Of a stretch of 64,000 bases of DNA, positions 54,870 to 64,000 are shown in pieces. How positions within the stretch are numbered: position 1 is the first letter of the stretch; each line of letters begins with the position of its first letter. The notes under the pieces were generated by a model. The model was not told the origin of the DNA and ran no database searches. It saw nothing but the letters and a program-made list of their open reading frames with translations. The stretch is from Schistosoma haematobium. Taxonomy: Eukaryota; Platyhelminthes; Trematoda; Strigeidida; Schistosomatidae. A program made the position numbers and the translations under genes. Location of the stretch: NCBI RefSeq assembly GCF_000699445.3, contig NC_067202.1, positions 1,717,565-1,781,564 of the forward strand, in the 5' to 3' direction.

Positions 54870-55270
54870 TTGGTATTGTTTGCTTGTTTCTTCTTATTGT
54901 TATTTAGGACTGTAATTTATCAGTCTCTTATTGGCATGTGTGCATCCTGTACGGACTGCCTCGATATTGCCTTAAGTTACAAACATTCTAAACAGAGATA
55001 GATGGTGATTAGCAGTGAAATCCAGGATGCGTGTTTCGTTCTATTTCTGACTCGTCAGCTGGATGTACCTGCATCCGAGATGATGTTCACTCCGGAACTC
55101 GAACATCAATAGGAAGACTTAGACAATCAGTACAAAAATGAATTGAAACTTCATCCCATTGCAAAATCTAGTGGCTATCAAGACTAGAATTCAGTGCTGT
55201 TCGCTTTAAACACCATCGCGTGCGATACTGGGTTCAAGTCCCAGAGTAAACATGAACTCTGAGATGCCGC
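54870..55270. repeat. Sm-alpha elements, head to head
   Basis: Head TTATTTAGGACTGTAATTTA and CTGTACGGACTGCCTCGATA, then an antisense hammerhead at 55017-55070. Its core CUGACGA and GAAAC are kept with perfect stem I AUCCAG/CUGGAU, but stem II is down to two pairs. A second tRNA-like part is at 55190-55265 (GGGTTCAAGTCCCAGAG). Confidence 0.8.
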
Positions 55271-55399
55271 TATCCGTCTTTGCTTATGACTTCCAAACGG
55301 TTATGTACATACTGTAATTTCTTAACTACGTTGTTCTGAGGTAAGACATTGCATAGGTTTTGATTTATGAATGAATTGAATGCAACAGACAATTTATCT

Positions 55400-55740
55400 A
55401 CCTTCCATCTTAGATGATGTTTGAAGGTAGTCAACAGGAAACCCTGTACTCGGGTTTCGTGCTGCTTGGCACTCGTCAGCATGGTTTACCTGTAATCTTG
55501 AGGGAACTGGTGCTCCCTAACGGATTCGATCCCGTGTCACTCAGATTCACAGTCGAAGTTTCTTGTTGACTACCTCCAATCACCAACTAATCTCAATATA
55601 GTGTACGCAATGTCGAGTCACCTCGACTAGTGGCCACATTGCAACATGGTCGATAGTATTCAATCTGCACTAAATGAGGACTTGACACACATCACATTGA
55701 TCACCACCCAGCGATCAGTCAATTGTGACCTTCCATCTTC
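55400..55740 (-). repeat. Family C repeat, reverse copy
   Basis: Holds GTAATCTTGAGGGAACTGGT, ATTCGATCCCGTGTCAC (antisense B box), the ribozyme at 55439-55487, and the body CACCTCGACTAGTGGCCACA, GAGGACTTGACACACATCAC. Part of the tRNA-like head is replaced by a second body copy from 55555. Confidence 0.82.
55439..55487 (-). ncRNA. Type I hammerhead ribozyme, family C, core intact
   Basis: Minus strand: stem I AAACCAUG/CAGGGUUU (one mismatch), core CUGACGA, perfect stem II GUGC/GCAC with loop CAAGCA, GAAA, cleavage triplet GUA. Stem III has A-U and C-G. Antisense to the CH gene. Confidence 0.82.
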
Positions 55741-55904
55741 AACTTCTGGTTAACCTTTGGGTTAGATAGAGTTCCATGGTTAATAATTAATAAGGTCTTA
55801 ATTGTTGTTAATTTATTGAAATGTCAATTAGTAATTAGATCATTACTGATCATTCAGGCAATATAACTGAACTCATCCAAACACAGAGAGCAGGATAGAG
55901 AGAG

Positions 55905-55930
55905 TCAGATATATATATATATATATATAA
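55905..55930. repeat. (TA)n microsatellite
   Basis: TATATATATATATATATA within the intron before exon 56003. Confidence 0.9.
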
Positions 55931-56002
55931 GGATAATTTAAATTAATACTAAGACATATTACATCATCATATCGTTGTTGTTTTTTTATTTGTATATTTT
56001 AG

Positions 56003-56084
56003 ACAAGCGAAAAAATCAAATGCTGAAATCTCAGAATTACGTGGTATCATCAAGATTAAAGAAGAAGCTATTCATCTGTTAGAA
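56003..56084 (+). CDS. CH-domain gene, coiled-coil exon
   Basis: An 82-nt exon with acceptor TATATTTTAG and donor GAA|GTAAGT. It reads (R)QAKKSNAEISELRGIIKIKE and EAIHLLE, with hydrophobics at heptad a/d positions, continuing directly into EENSRLSDSL in the next exon. Together these form an amphipathic helix of about 35-40 residues, a credible coiled coil. Phase 2 in, phase 0 out. Confidence 0.82.
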
Positions 56085-56489
56085 GTAAGTAGCTCGTATC
56101 AATCAATTTTCCAATTGATTGATCATTGAATAGTTCTGGTGATTGTGATGTTTGTTTAGTGTTTTTAGTGATGAATGAATGATGTCAATCAATTTGTAAA
56201 TAGGTTAAGTGTAATCGACGAGATTCTTCACTGGAACTAAGTTTCGTACTATTTAGTGTGCATCAATAAGATATAAATATAAGTCCTGTATCAGATAAGT
56301 CTAAGCTCAAATAGCTCAATTGTCTTGGAGTGTGAAGTATAGTAAAGCTTGCTCAGAGTTCACAGAAAACGCCGAGTTATTTATGATTGATGACACATCA
56401 TGGTGACGAATGGTAATAAGCCAAAAACCTTGTGTATGTAGAACATTTTCGTCTTCATGGATGGAGTTATAACAGCAGTTCCCCTGAGT

Positions 56490-57120
56490 CAGTCAATCAA
56501 TCAGCTACAACGTAGGACCAGGCACATAAATGCATCGGTCCAAGTTGCCATACCTCGTTAGCACAACAAGATGGACACCGGATTCATAGAAGTAGTTAAT
56601 TCAGAGGTGGTTATATATAAAAGAAAGATTACATATCAGGATATAGTACAGGAAGAAATAATTAGTTGGTAGAAAAAAAGTTATGAAGCGATTTTAATCT
56701 CTTAGTTTAAGGGAAGACAGAGAGTGTATACACCAACGCCATTGTGATCGATTCTGAGCCATGTCACACACAGTCTCCAACCATTGGTTACGATAGTCAC
56801 ATGGACCACAATCAAGTAGTCTGCATCTACCAACATGGCTCAGACTAGAAGTTAGTGACTTCAAGCACTGATGCCACGTTTTGGTTTGGCCACCCCTAAC
56901 TGTCTTCCAACCATCCCGAACACCGGTTAGCATTGCACGTCGTGGTAATCGGTGTTCAGGCATTGATGACACGTGGCCCAACCATCTCAGTCGATGAAGA
57001 TTCACAACCCCATCAACTGATTTACCATCATCCTCTAATACCCTGCGTCTAACCTCACTATTACTTACCCAATGATCCCAGCAGATGCGAGCAATATTTC
57101 TAAGGCATCCCCTGAAGTTA
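56490..57120 (-). pseudogene. Second LINE family, RT C-terminal end (best frame)
   Basis: The minus frame 56694-57005 reads LHRLRWLGHVSSMPEHRLPR, then GVRDGWKTVRGGQTKTWHQC, LKSLTSSLSHVGRCRLLDCG and QWRWCIHSLSSLKLRD. The R-W-L-G-H-V-x-x-M-P segment with W-H-Q-C is the familiar end of LINE reverse transcriptases. It is followed by a roughly 200-nt 3' region ending near CAATCAGCTACAACG. No catalytic RT box remains. Confidence 0.85.
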
Positions 57121-57305
57121 GTCTTTGTTGTCCAACCTGCATCTCATGTGTCTCACTGATTCCAAGAACGTCCAGGTTGTACGAGCATTCCATGTACCTA
57201 AATTAATGGTTGCTCTGGTTGTCAGAAAGGGCTCCAGCCTCGGCCGTCTAGTGTTTCCAGGTTTTCCATGATGGTCTAACTTTAATCGACTTATGATCTG
57301 AACCA
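57121..57305 (-). mobile_element. LINE endonuclease start fused to a family A end
   Basis: On the minus strand, family A sequence (TAGACCATCATGGAAAACCT then AGACGGCCG) passes into a frame with INLGTWNARTTW. This resembles the N-terminal 'GTWNVRT' motif of LINE AP-endonucleases. It runs 40 codons and joins the 3' RT end at about 57120. Confidence 0.65.
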
Positions 57306-57555
57306 ATGAATTATGATTTACTTGATATTATGAACTAAAAAAATTGATTACAGTTAACCATTTGATATGACTTTTAGATTGTTATTACTGGGCAGGGAAG
57401 CTATTTGATGGTGTTAACAGATTGCTTGAAAATATTCATAATACTTTATATCTCAGTATTTTTTTAAACTATAATATACACTTGATTGATAATAATAAGT
57501 AGTCCTGAGAGATTGAAATAAGGAAAAATACAGTTATCCGATCGAATGGATACAA
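57306..57555. other. Intron sequence, nothing identified
   Basis: AT-rich; no repeat matched. Confidence 0.35.
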
Positions 57556-57559
57556 AACT

Positions 57560-57860
57560 TCCTTACAGCTTACTGTTGCCTGCTACCCCATTGTAGAGTA
57601 TAGGACGCGGAGCAGGAGTCATCAATTAACTCTGTCCGGAGCTTTTCTTTCCAGTTGTTTTGATATCTGCTTTCAACTCCCAATCCCATGTATACTTTGG
57701 TCTGCCTTTTTTTCTTCTACCGTTATGATTTCAGATTAGGGTTTGCCTCGTGGTGAAGTTGGATGATTTCTATGATGTGTGTTCTATCTACCTTTAGCGT
57801 CTTTTTCTATATTTCCTCTTCAGTTAGAAGCTTGTTTGTTATTCTATTTGTAAATTCAAC
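57560..57860 (-). pseudogene. RTE-type LINE C-terminal relic
   Basis: TTACAGCTTACTGTTGCCTG, GAGTATAGGACGCGG, TTTTGATATCTGCTTTCAAC, TTTGGTCTGCCTTTTTTTC, GTGTTCTATCTACC: antisense RTE order with many changes. Confidence 0.7.
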
Positions 57861-57960
57861 TTTGATAGAAGGATTTTAAGCTTAGTTCTGATAGTATAGA
57901 TCTAATACTTTATCAAGGAAATGTTTACTGAGATCTCATTCTGTCCACATTATTTTAGTT

Positions 57961-58482
57961 TGTAGTGTCGGTTATTATGTTAAGTCCATATATCTTATTA
58001 TTCTAGCTGTCGGACAGCCAATTCTATTCATTCTACTTGAGTCACATTCTGACCTTGTTGTTTATTCGCCTATCAATCTTGATTGTTTACATATGAGCGC
58101 GTTGGTGTGTGTACATTTCTTATCCCATTACTCATCACATATCTGTAAAGTACTTTTGTGTAACTATAAATATTGATTAACGTTTGGTTAAACGGGAGTT
58201 GGCTTACCCGCCATCTCAATTGCTCGTCGTTTCTCTTCTCTCTATTCCATTCACTTTATATACAAAATATATGTATTCAAAAGTCCATTCTCGTTATTTG
58301 ACTTATCTGAATCCGTTATTGACTAACGTGATTTAAGTCGATAATTGTATATGAGGATCAGCGACATATATATTTCAACAACAATCATCATTACGATCAT
58401 CAGATCCACGGGTCACTAAAGTGGAAAGCGTTTTCGACAACATCGTTCGATCTAAATGACGATTAATTAACGGGCCTCCACA
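57961..58482 (+). mobile_element. Solo LTR with 4-bp target duplication (AGTT)
   Basis: 522 bp from TGTAGTGTCGGTTATTATG to CGGGCCTCCACA. AGTT on both sides (57957-57960 and 58483-58486). Contains TTATATACAAAATATATG, possibly the LTR promoter region. Related LTRs are at 31717-32290 (+) and 59869-60187 (-). Confidence 0.85.
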
Positions 58483-58955
58483 AGTTATTCATGTATTTAC
58501 TAGTGAACTAGCTTTGAGAGAAGCTTTTCACAGCGTGAGTAAGAAACCATAATTGTTTGATTTCAAATGTGTCAAGCAAGAACAAGGTGTCTACCGACAA
58601 CAAAAGATGATTGCATAATATCATCAATTCATTGAAATTGAACATGTTAATCACTGGATACCATTTCCATTATTTGGAGGTTAAGAATCCATCTGAGAGA
58701 ATGAAAATCTACTGTATTCTTCTATCTGTACTTGATACAACATACTTAATAAATTAGTAAGTATTAGTAATCTCTGGTTATTGATACTCAGAACTGGGAA
58801 TGACTAGTCTTTATGATACTATATTTACTTCTTGAACAGACTTGACTTTATTTAAGTCTCAGTGTGGTAAACTTCAGGTAAATTGAAGGTGATGATGAGT
58901 TCCAGGTAGGACGAAACATGCATTCTAGATTCCACCACTATCCATATATCATCAA
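58483..58955. repeat. Family A head (58490-58700) and Sm-alpha relic (58860-58945)
   Basis: TTACTAGTGAACTAGCTTTG, GAGTAAGAAACCATAATTG and AATTCATTGAAATTGAACAT are family A head/linker. GATGATGAGTTCCAGGTAGG, ACGAAACATGCATTC and CCACCACTATCC are Sm-alpha with a shifted core. Confidence 0.6.
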
Positions 58956-59047
58956 ATATGTTTGTTTATTGTTGTTGTAAGCAGTCAAAGCATCATCCTA
59001 ATTTCTCTTCTATTCTATTTGTCTTGTAAAATTTTCTTTATATCAAG

Positions 59048-59713
59048 GAGGAGAATTCACGTTTAAGTGATTCATTGAAAACATTTTTATACAATATGAA
59101 TAAACCAGGAAGTTTAGATAAAACTACCATGTCCACCAATAATTATTCCATTAAATCTCATGAATATCAAGATTTATTAGACAATAATAATAAACAAAGA
59201 CTTTCAAATAATCCTATGAATACTTCACGCCCTCATCCTCCTCATCATCAAGGACAACAACAACAAGCTGAACATCAGCATGATTATACGCCTCGACATC
59301 ATCATCATTCACCTCAATCTCGTCAACGTGATCATCACCATAGTAACTATAATCCATCAAAACATACATTCAATCAAACATACAGTCATTTAAATTCTTC
59401 AAATACTTCTACCCCAATTAATACACCAATGATAATATCACCATCACATTTATCTATGATCAAACCAGATAACTATGATCGAACAATATCACCCCGTTCA
59501 ATAAGTCCATATAAATTAGATCATTCTAAAAGTCAATTAATATCACCATCATCATTATCATTATCACCAACAAATTCAGATAGAATAAAAAATATTAAAC
59601 GTCAATTATCACCAACTGGTAAACGTTTCCCATATTATCAACCATATATTCATTCATTAATGCATTCAAATGAATTAAATAAAGTTGATAAACATAAATG
59701 TTTCAATGAATCA
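59048..59713 (+). CDS. CH-domain gene, long His/Gln/Ser-rich tail exon
   Basis: A 666-nt exon (222 codons, phase 0 to 0) after TATATCAAG, ending TCA|GTAAGT. It starts EENSRLSDSLKTFLYNMNKP, finishing the coiled coil, then becomes low complexity with His-Pro, Gln and His runs (residues about 50-95). A Ser-Pro rich part follows (ISPRSISPYK, LISPSSLSLSP, QLSPTGKR). The many S-P sites suggest phosphorylation by proline-directed kinases (inference). A reading-through ORF goes 51 nt past the donor to a stop at 59762-59764, so a 3'-terminal exon here is a weaker alternative. No later exon was found up to 64000. Confidence 0.82.
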
Positions 59714-59868
59714 GTAAGTTTATTCATTGTATTATTAATGACTTGTTCTCATTTTATTGATTAGAATAAGCAATGATCTTAATAAGTACTGAATTTCATA
59801 ATGGTATATATCTATGATCTTGATCGGGTATTGAGTTTTTAATACCTTCAAATCTCTTGAAGATAACT

Positions 59869-60187
59869 TGTGGGGCTCTTGAATTTTGTCGTTATTTAGA
59901 TCAAATGTTGTTGTCGAAAGGGCTCTCCACTTTATTGGCCCGTGGATCTGACTCCATTTAGATCGTATGAATGTTTGTTATCGCCTATTCTCGTATATAT
60001 AATCATCGACTTTAATCGCATTCGTCAAAAACAGAATTAAATAAGTCGAATAACGAGAATGGACTTGTGAATTCATATATTTTGTATATAAAGCGAATGG
60101 AATAGAGAGAAGAGAAACGACGCAGAGTGAACATGTCTGGTAAGCCAGAATAAGGTGTATTGGCTTAACATAATAACCGACACTACA
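59869..60187 (-). mobile_element. LTR (TGTAGTG family), internally deleted, reverse
   Basis: TGTGGGGCTCTTGAATTTTG at 59869 and ATAATAACCGACACTACA ending at 60187 are the reverse of the 57961-58482 ends. 319 bp against 522. Flanks AACT and AGCT differ by one base, so a target duplication is only suggestive. Confidence 0.7.
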
Positions 60188-60765
60188 AGCTTAAACTATA
60201 AACCGTTAGTTTGAAATCTTTGCTGAGCCTATGAATATGCGCCTCTGAAGAGCATCATTCAATTCACACACATACGCAATTATAAATATATATGCTGCCA
60301 GAGATTTTCAGAATAATCAGACTTTATCTAGATTCTTTACAATACGAATATTACAGCCCAATCCTGTAGCGTAGAATCTTAATAGGTCAGAAGAATCTCA
60401 TATTATAATACAATGTATGTTTAGTATTTTCTGATCTTCACAGATTGTCTAACTTAGATCAATCCATTATGTAAACCATGGAATTTACTAGTTAATTAAC
60501 TGTCACTTATTTTTCCACGAACTGTTTTTTTGATTAGAACAAGTTAAACTGAATTCATTCAAACTGGAGTAAGAGGTGTCGTTTATATTTCCAAATGATA
60601 CATAATCAATAATGATCAGTGATCTAATAAATCAATACTGTATAATGAATAATGTTTTAAGAACAAAGAAAGACGCAACCCTTCTTTGTATTTTTTCATT
60701 GATGTTGAGGATTAAAATTATGTTGCGTTGTGTAATATTCAATTCTAATATTCTTATATTATTAT
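60188..60765. other. No gene or exon identified
   Basis: AT-rich; searched for the next exon of the CH gene in phase 0 without success. Confidence 0.35.
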
Positions 60766-60767
60766 TA

Positions 60768-61245
60768 TTTTATTACTTTAACACATAGATATTGGTACAA
60801 GGAAGCACCAAATACATATGCGCACACAAATCTCATTCGATATGTGTGAGGGCTGTGATACTGTCCGGGTGCCCAGATCGAAGCAGGTGGTTTTCTTAGG
60901 GGGCCACTCCCCGAGCCTTCGACCTGAAGGTCTGATCCACAAGGTAGTGGAGCATCGTAAGGAGATGCAGTCCCGTGGAAGCCGGTGACCAACAATTGGT
61001 TCATACACCATTTGTTCCTGCAGGATACTGGAGCCCATGTGCACCATTGATTCGGTTTGGAATCCGGTTAAAGCGCCGGATATTCGCTTTTCGTCCTTTC
61101 ATCTTCGTAAACAACACCCGTTCTGCGAGAAGGCAATGAGTAGGACTTCCCTGGCAGAGGCTTTATACGCTTGGCCAATGTGAGAGTATTTCGAGAGGGA
61201 GAGCGAACTCTCCGCACTCTCGGCCGTACCAGGGCATTTGGGGGC
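60768..61245 (-). repeat. GC-rich dispersed repeat, copy 4
   Basis: TATTATTATTTTATTAC tail, then GGTACAAGGAAGCACCAAAT, GATACTGTCCGGGTGCCCAG, GGAAGCCGGTGACCAACAAT, GGTTTGGAATCCGGTTAAAG, GCAATGAGTAGGACTTCCCT; reverse of 20870-21385. The 79-89 codon frames are repeat translations. Confidence 0.82.
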
Positions 61246-61630
61246 TTTCTTATATAAGCTTCCTTTACATGAAAATATCTGGTTACATGAGTGAGAAGAC
61301 CAACATAAAAATGGAGAAATAGGTTTGCATTCACATTAATGTATATGTGTATATTTGTTAGTCGTCTAGAAATTTAAGCTACATTTTTTCTATCAGTGGC
61401 ATAAGTATCGTTCCTTAGAAAGGAAGACCATATCTTGGTCAATCATATGAGCGTAACATTTAACTAATCTCTAATTGCTTAACCATATCAAAATGATCAG
61501 TCTTTTTTGGAATATGATCATACTGGAAAAATTACCTTGATAAAGTTAGGTAGTAACCATTAATGATAGACAGGACATACGTTTTGTCCTATTTGGTATT
61601 CTTCAGTCTAACGTATGTAAATTGTATTTT
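61246..61630. other. No gene seen
   Basis: No repeat matched. Confidence 0.35.
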
Positions 61631-61636
61631 AATTAT

Positions 61637-62105
61637 CAGTATAGGGTTGTGGAGATTATTAAGTTTTTGATTGAGATCATGAACCGATTGATGTTAGACC
61701 ACCATTGAAAACCTGAAGGCATTGGATAGCTGTTTCATCCTAGTATAGGACTCATCAAGCAGTCCACATCCACAACCCTACTCGCGGGATTCGAATCCAG
61801 GGCCTTCTGTCTCGCGTGCGAGTGCTTAACCTCTAGACCACTGAGCCGGCATCTAAATGGTGTTGATGTCAACTAATCCACGGAATTTGCGCGACCATCT
61901 TCCATTATACTAAGGCAGATACCTGCCTTTACTCGAAACAGATTAGCTCCACTGGTCACAGCTCACTAGAAATCGTGAATGCGCACTGCTGAGGAGTCCT
62001 ACGATAGGGTGAAATGGCCATACAGTGCTTCCAGATTTTCCGTGGTGGTCAAGCCTGAACAGACGCATGATCTTAACCATAGAAACTACTATAATATTCA
62101 CAAAA
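61637..62105. repeat. Family A palindrome, near full length
   Basis: CAGTATAGGGTTGTGGAGAT left end; antisense hammerhead (decayed) at 61710-61765; antisense B box GATTCGAATCCAGG and A box CCACTGAGCCGGC; head region TTCCATTATACTAAGGCAGA; then the plus hammerhead and the CAAAACCCATCTGA right end. Confidence 0.82.
61983..62028 (+). ncRNA. Type I hammerhead ribozyme, family A, intact with compensatory stem III
   Basis: Stem I GCACUG/CAGUGC perfect, core CUGAGGA, stem II GUCC/GGGU (all pairs, two G-U), GAAA. Stem III has A-U and U-A where other copies have A-U and C-G, giving triplet AUA. Predicted active. The double change C-G to U-A keeps the pair. Confidence 0.82.
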
Positions 62106-62268
62106 CCCATCTGATATTAATCATATATGGCGATTTGGGTTAGCACATATATGTATGCTTATTCAAAGATTCAATGAATAAGTGAGCATAGTAACAAAAT
62201 AATAGAAATAAAATGTAATATTCTTATTGAAAACTTAAAATAATGACTGTCGAAAGAATGTCATAAGT
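62106..62268. other. Short unassigned stretch
   Basis: AT-rich, no feature. Confidence 0.35.
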
Positions 62269-62269
62269 C

Positions 62270-62545
62270 AATCAGTCAACTACAATGTCGAACCAAGCAG
62301 ACATAAATGCATCGGTCCAAGTTGCCATACCTCATTAACACGAACAAGATGAACACAAAATTCATAGAAGTAGTTACTTCAATTGTAGTAATATATAAAA
62401 GGAAGATTGCATATAAGGATATAGTACAGGAAGAAAGAATTGGTTCGTAGAAAGAAAGATATGAAGCGATTTTAATCTCATAGTTTAAGGAAAGACAGAG
62501 ATTGTATACACCTACGCCATTGTGATCAATTCTGGGCCATGTCAC
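62270..62545 (-). mobile_element. Second LINE family, 3' untranslated end
   Basis: CAGTCAACTACAATGTCGAA, GGTCCAAGTTGCCATACCTC, GATATAGTACAGGAAGAAAG, GATTGTATACACCTACGCCA: same 3' region as 56490-56760, cut where the coding end begins. Confidence 0.75.
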
Positions 62546-62640
62546 TAAGAGAGACGTATCGGCTGTCCACTGCTTCCAGGTTCTCCATGGTGGTCTAGCC
62601 TCAATTGACTCATGATCTCAACTGTTGAAAATAATGATAA
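62546..62640 (+). repeat. Family A tail fragment
   Basis: CACTGCTTCCAGGTTCTCCA, GGTGGTCTAGCCTCAATTGA, CTCATGATCTCAACTGTTGA joined directly to the LINE end. Confidence 0.65.
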
Positions 62641-62876
62641 TGATAATAATTCATGGTTATTCTATAATAAGTCTTCTTCTTGAACCCATATTACTAACTT
62701 ACTAGCTTCTCCCTATAACTTCAGATTACTTAACGCTTAAAGTGGAACGGTAGAAAACAAAGGTGTAAGATATAGGTAAATGTTTAACTAAAAGCTTAGT
62801 TCATCTACAATAACACAAAATTATCTTCTATGTGTGGTATGACTTGAAACTTGGGTCGATCTTTACCCCGTGCCAA
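62641..62876. other. No gene seen
   Basis: AT-rich; no feature matched. Confidence 0.35.
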
Positions 62877-62878
62877 TT

Positions 62879-63990
62879 GTTGCGTCCTTGACTGAAAAGG
62901 TTAGAGAGCAGTGTATTATAGATCGAATCAGTGACACGGAAAACACGTAATGAACGGCCTAGAGTTCTGACTGGTCCCGCTTCCCTGTCTAGCCCAGCCA
63001 GTTGCGTCCAGAACACAAGTCACAACCTCTGAGATATGAATCGTTATATTTCAGACATACTCTGTTTATATACCAACCAAACAGACCACATCGTACCATA
63101 AAAATAGAAAACAACATCTGTACAATATTTAACAAGTGAAATAAATAATGGCCAATAGGGAATGTCCATTTAACGTCCAAGGACATCATTAGACGTAACA
63201 TCATAATGATTGGTATACTCCTCAGCATCCCTAACAATGTGTATTTGGTAATCATTTTGGGATTTGAAAATATAGTCAATAATCGTTCAGAATTTGACAT
63301 ATAATCTATCACTACTACAAAAGTCTTCAAGGTATAGGCATATCAAGTGAAACATTGACAGCTTATTTTATAATATTGCAAAGATCTTATTGTTATGACT
63401 TGATATCCGGCTTTTTTTATCAAGGGATTTATCCACCAATCAAAATACGACTTATACAATCTTAGCACTGTGCCAAACCAGTGACGTTCGACCGATATGG
63501 GCAGTCTAGCGTCCTTATTTGGTCCTATGTCCGCCTAACCCATCCACCTGAGTTCAGAACACCAAACACCAGCTTCCAATATGCCAATCGAATCGAATCA
63601 TTTATTTCAGACATCATACTGGGTTTATACATCAATCGAACAGACCGCAACGTACCATAAAATAGGAAATAACATTTGTAAACAATAAAGCCAAAAAGTG
63701 TCTGTGAACATGGGAGGCAGCAGTCAATAAACTGAGCATAGCTTAAGAACCGTAAATCGTACAATAATAAATTATAGGTCAAAATGAAGCTTATAATAAG
63801 AGGAATACAAATATACATAATCTAGTTACTGAATAGTTATACTATAAGAATATATAGATAATATTAGTCCATTAAGAAGTCTCAGAAGTTACTCGTCATG
63901 TATCCTTCAGTAGGATGTAACACTTATAATGTAAATAACATAGCATATCCAAATTCCGTATTCATGCTTCATTCAATTACAATTACAGTT
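62879..63990 (-). mobile_element. LTR-family sequence related to 16504-16943, two copies
   Basis: TGTTGCGTCCTTGACTG, CAGTGACACGG, CTGTCTAGCCCAGCCAGTTG, ATATTTCAGACATACTCTGT and AACAGACCACATCGTACCA match the antisense LTR. A second copy starts near 63598 (CATTTATTTCAGACATCATA; CAGACCGCAACGTACCATAA; AAATTATAGGTCAAAATGAA). The 97-113 codon minus frames are T-rich LTR translations. Ends not resolved. Confidence 0.6.
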
Positions 63991-64000
63991 CATTCATTCT

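Noticed and set aside
59714..64000. Next exon of the CH gene (for example after ATTTATTTCAG at 63608)
   Set aside because: That AG lies in an LTR repeat also present at 63051 and no open phase-0 frame with conserved character follows.

Overview
The window looks like a flatworm nuclear genome, almost certainly a blood fluke (Schistosoma). The sequence is AT-rich. It holds repeats typical of schistosomes: tRNA-headed Sm-alpha elements with hammerhead ribozymes, decayed RTE/SR2-type LINE copies, and a Merlin transposase relic. It also shows one gene with small exons and large repeat-filled introns. The species cannot be fixed from this sequence; Sm-alpha-type elements make an African schistosome lineage more likely than S. 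japonicum (inference from established knowledge).

One plus-strand gene can be supported. Nine exons from 29048 to 59713 have consensus AG/GT borders and matching phases, and join into 1893 nt (631 codons) without a stop. The first three encode most of a single calponin-homology (CH) domain of the kind found in navigator, dixin and CEP95-like microtubule/actin-associated proteins. The rest encodes a Ser/Asn/His-rich linker, a short coiled coil and a long low-complexity tail with Ser-Pro sites. The start codon lies upstream of 29048, and the 3' end lies beyond the last donor at 59714, probably outside the window. A separate ATG-initiated 590-nt exon at 46073-46662 ends at a GTAAGT donor in the phase needed to join exon 51301. 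It could start a shorter isoform without the CH domain and with an N-terminal MGNS myristoylation-like sequence.

Most of the rest is mobile DNA. Three dispersed families share one plan, a tRNA-like pol III head followed by a type I hammerhead ribozyme. Family A (CUGAGGA core) is the most abundant, family B is Sm-alpha, and family C is a roughly 330-bp repeat. Six copies keep an intact-looking catalytic core: 10104-10155 (+), 14276-14321 (-), 47166-47211 (+), 54273-54317 (+), 55439-55487 (-) and 61983-62028 (+). Many family A copies are head-to-head palindromes with an opposed hammerhead in each arm.

Other elements are RTE fragments (3480-4470, 19360-20130, 37421-38000 and others), a second LINE family (42100-42640, 49000-49540, 56490-57230, 62270-62545), a GC-rich dispersed repeat, a Merlin relic with a matching MITE, three solo LTRs with target-site duplications, and a foldback family with 10-13 bp flanking repeats. 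There is a 690-bp compound (CAT)/(CA) microsatellite at 45227-45918 and a 500-N assembly gap at 5365-5864. From 1 to 29047 no host gene is established; a 142-codon ORF at 17748-18176 is unexplained.
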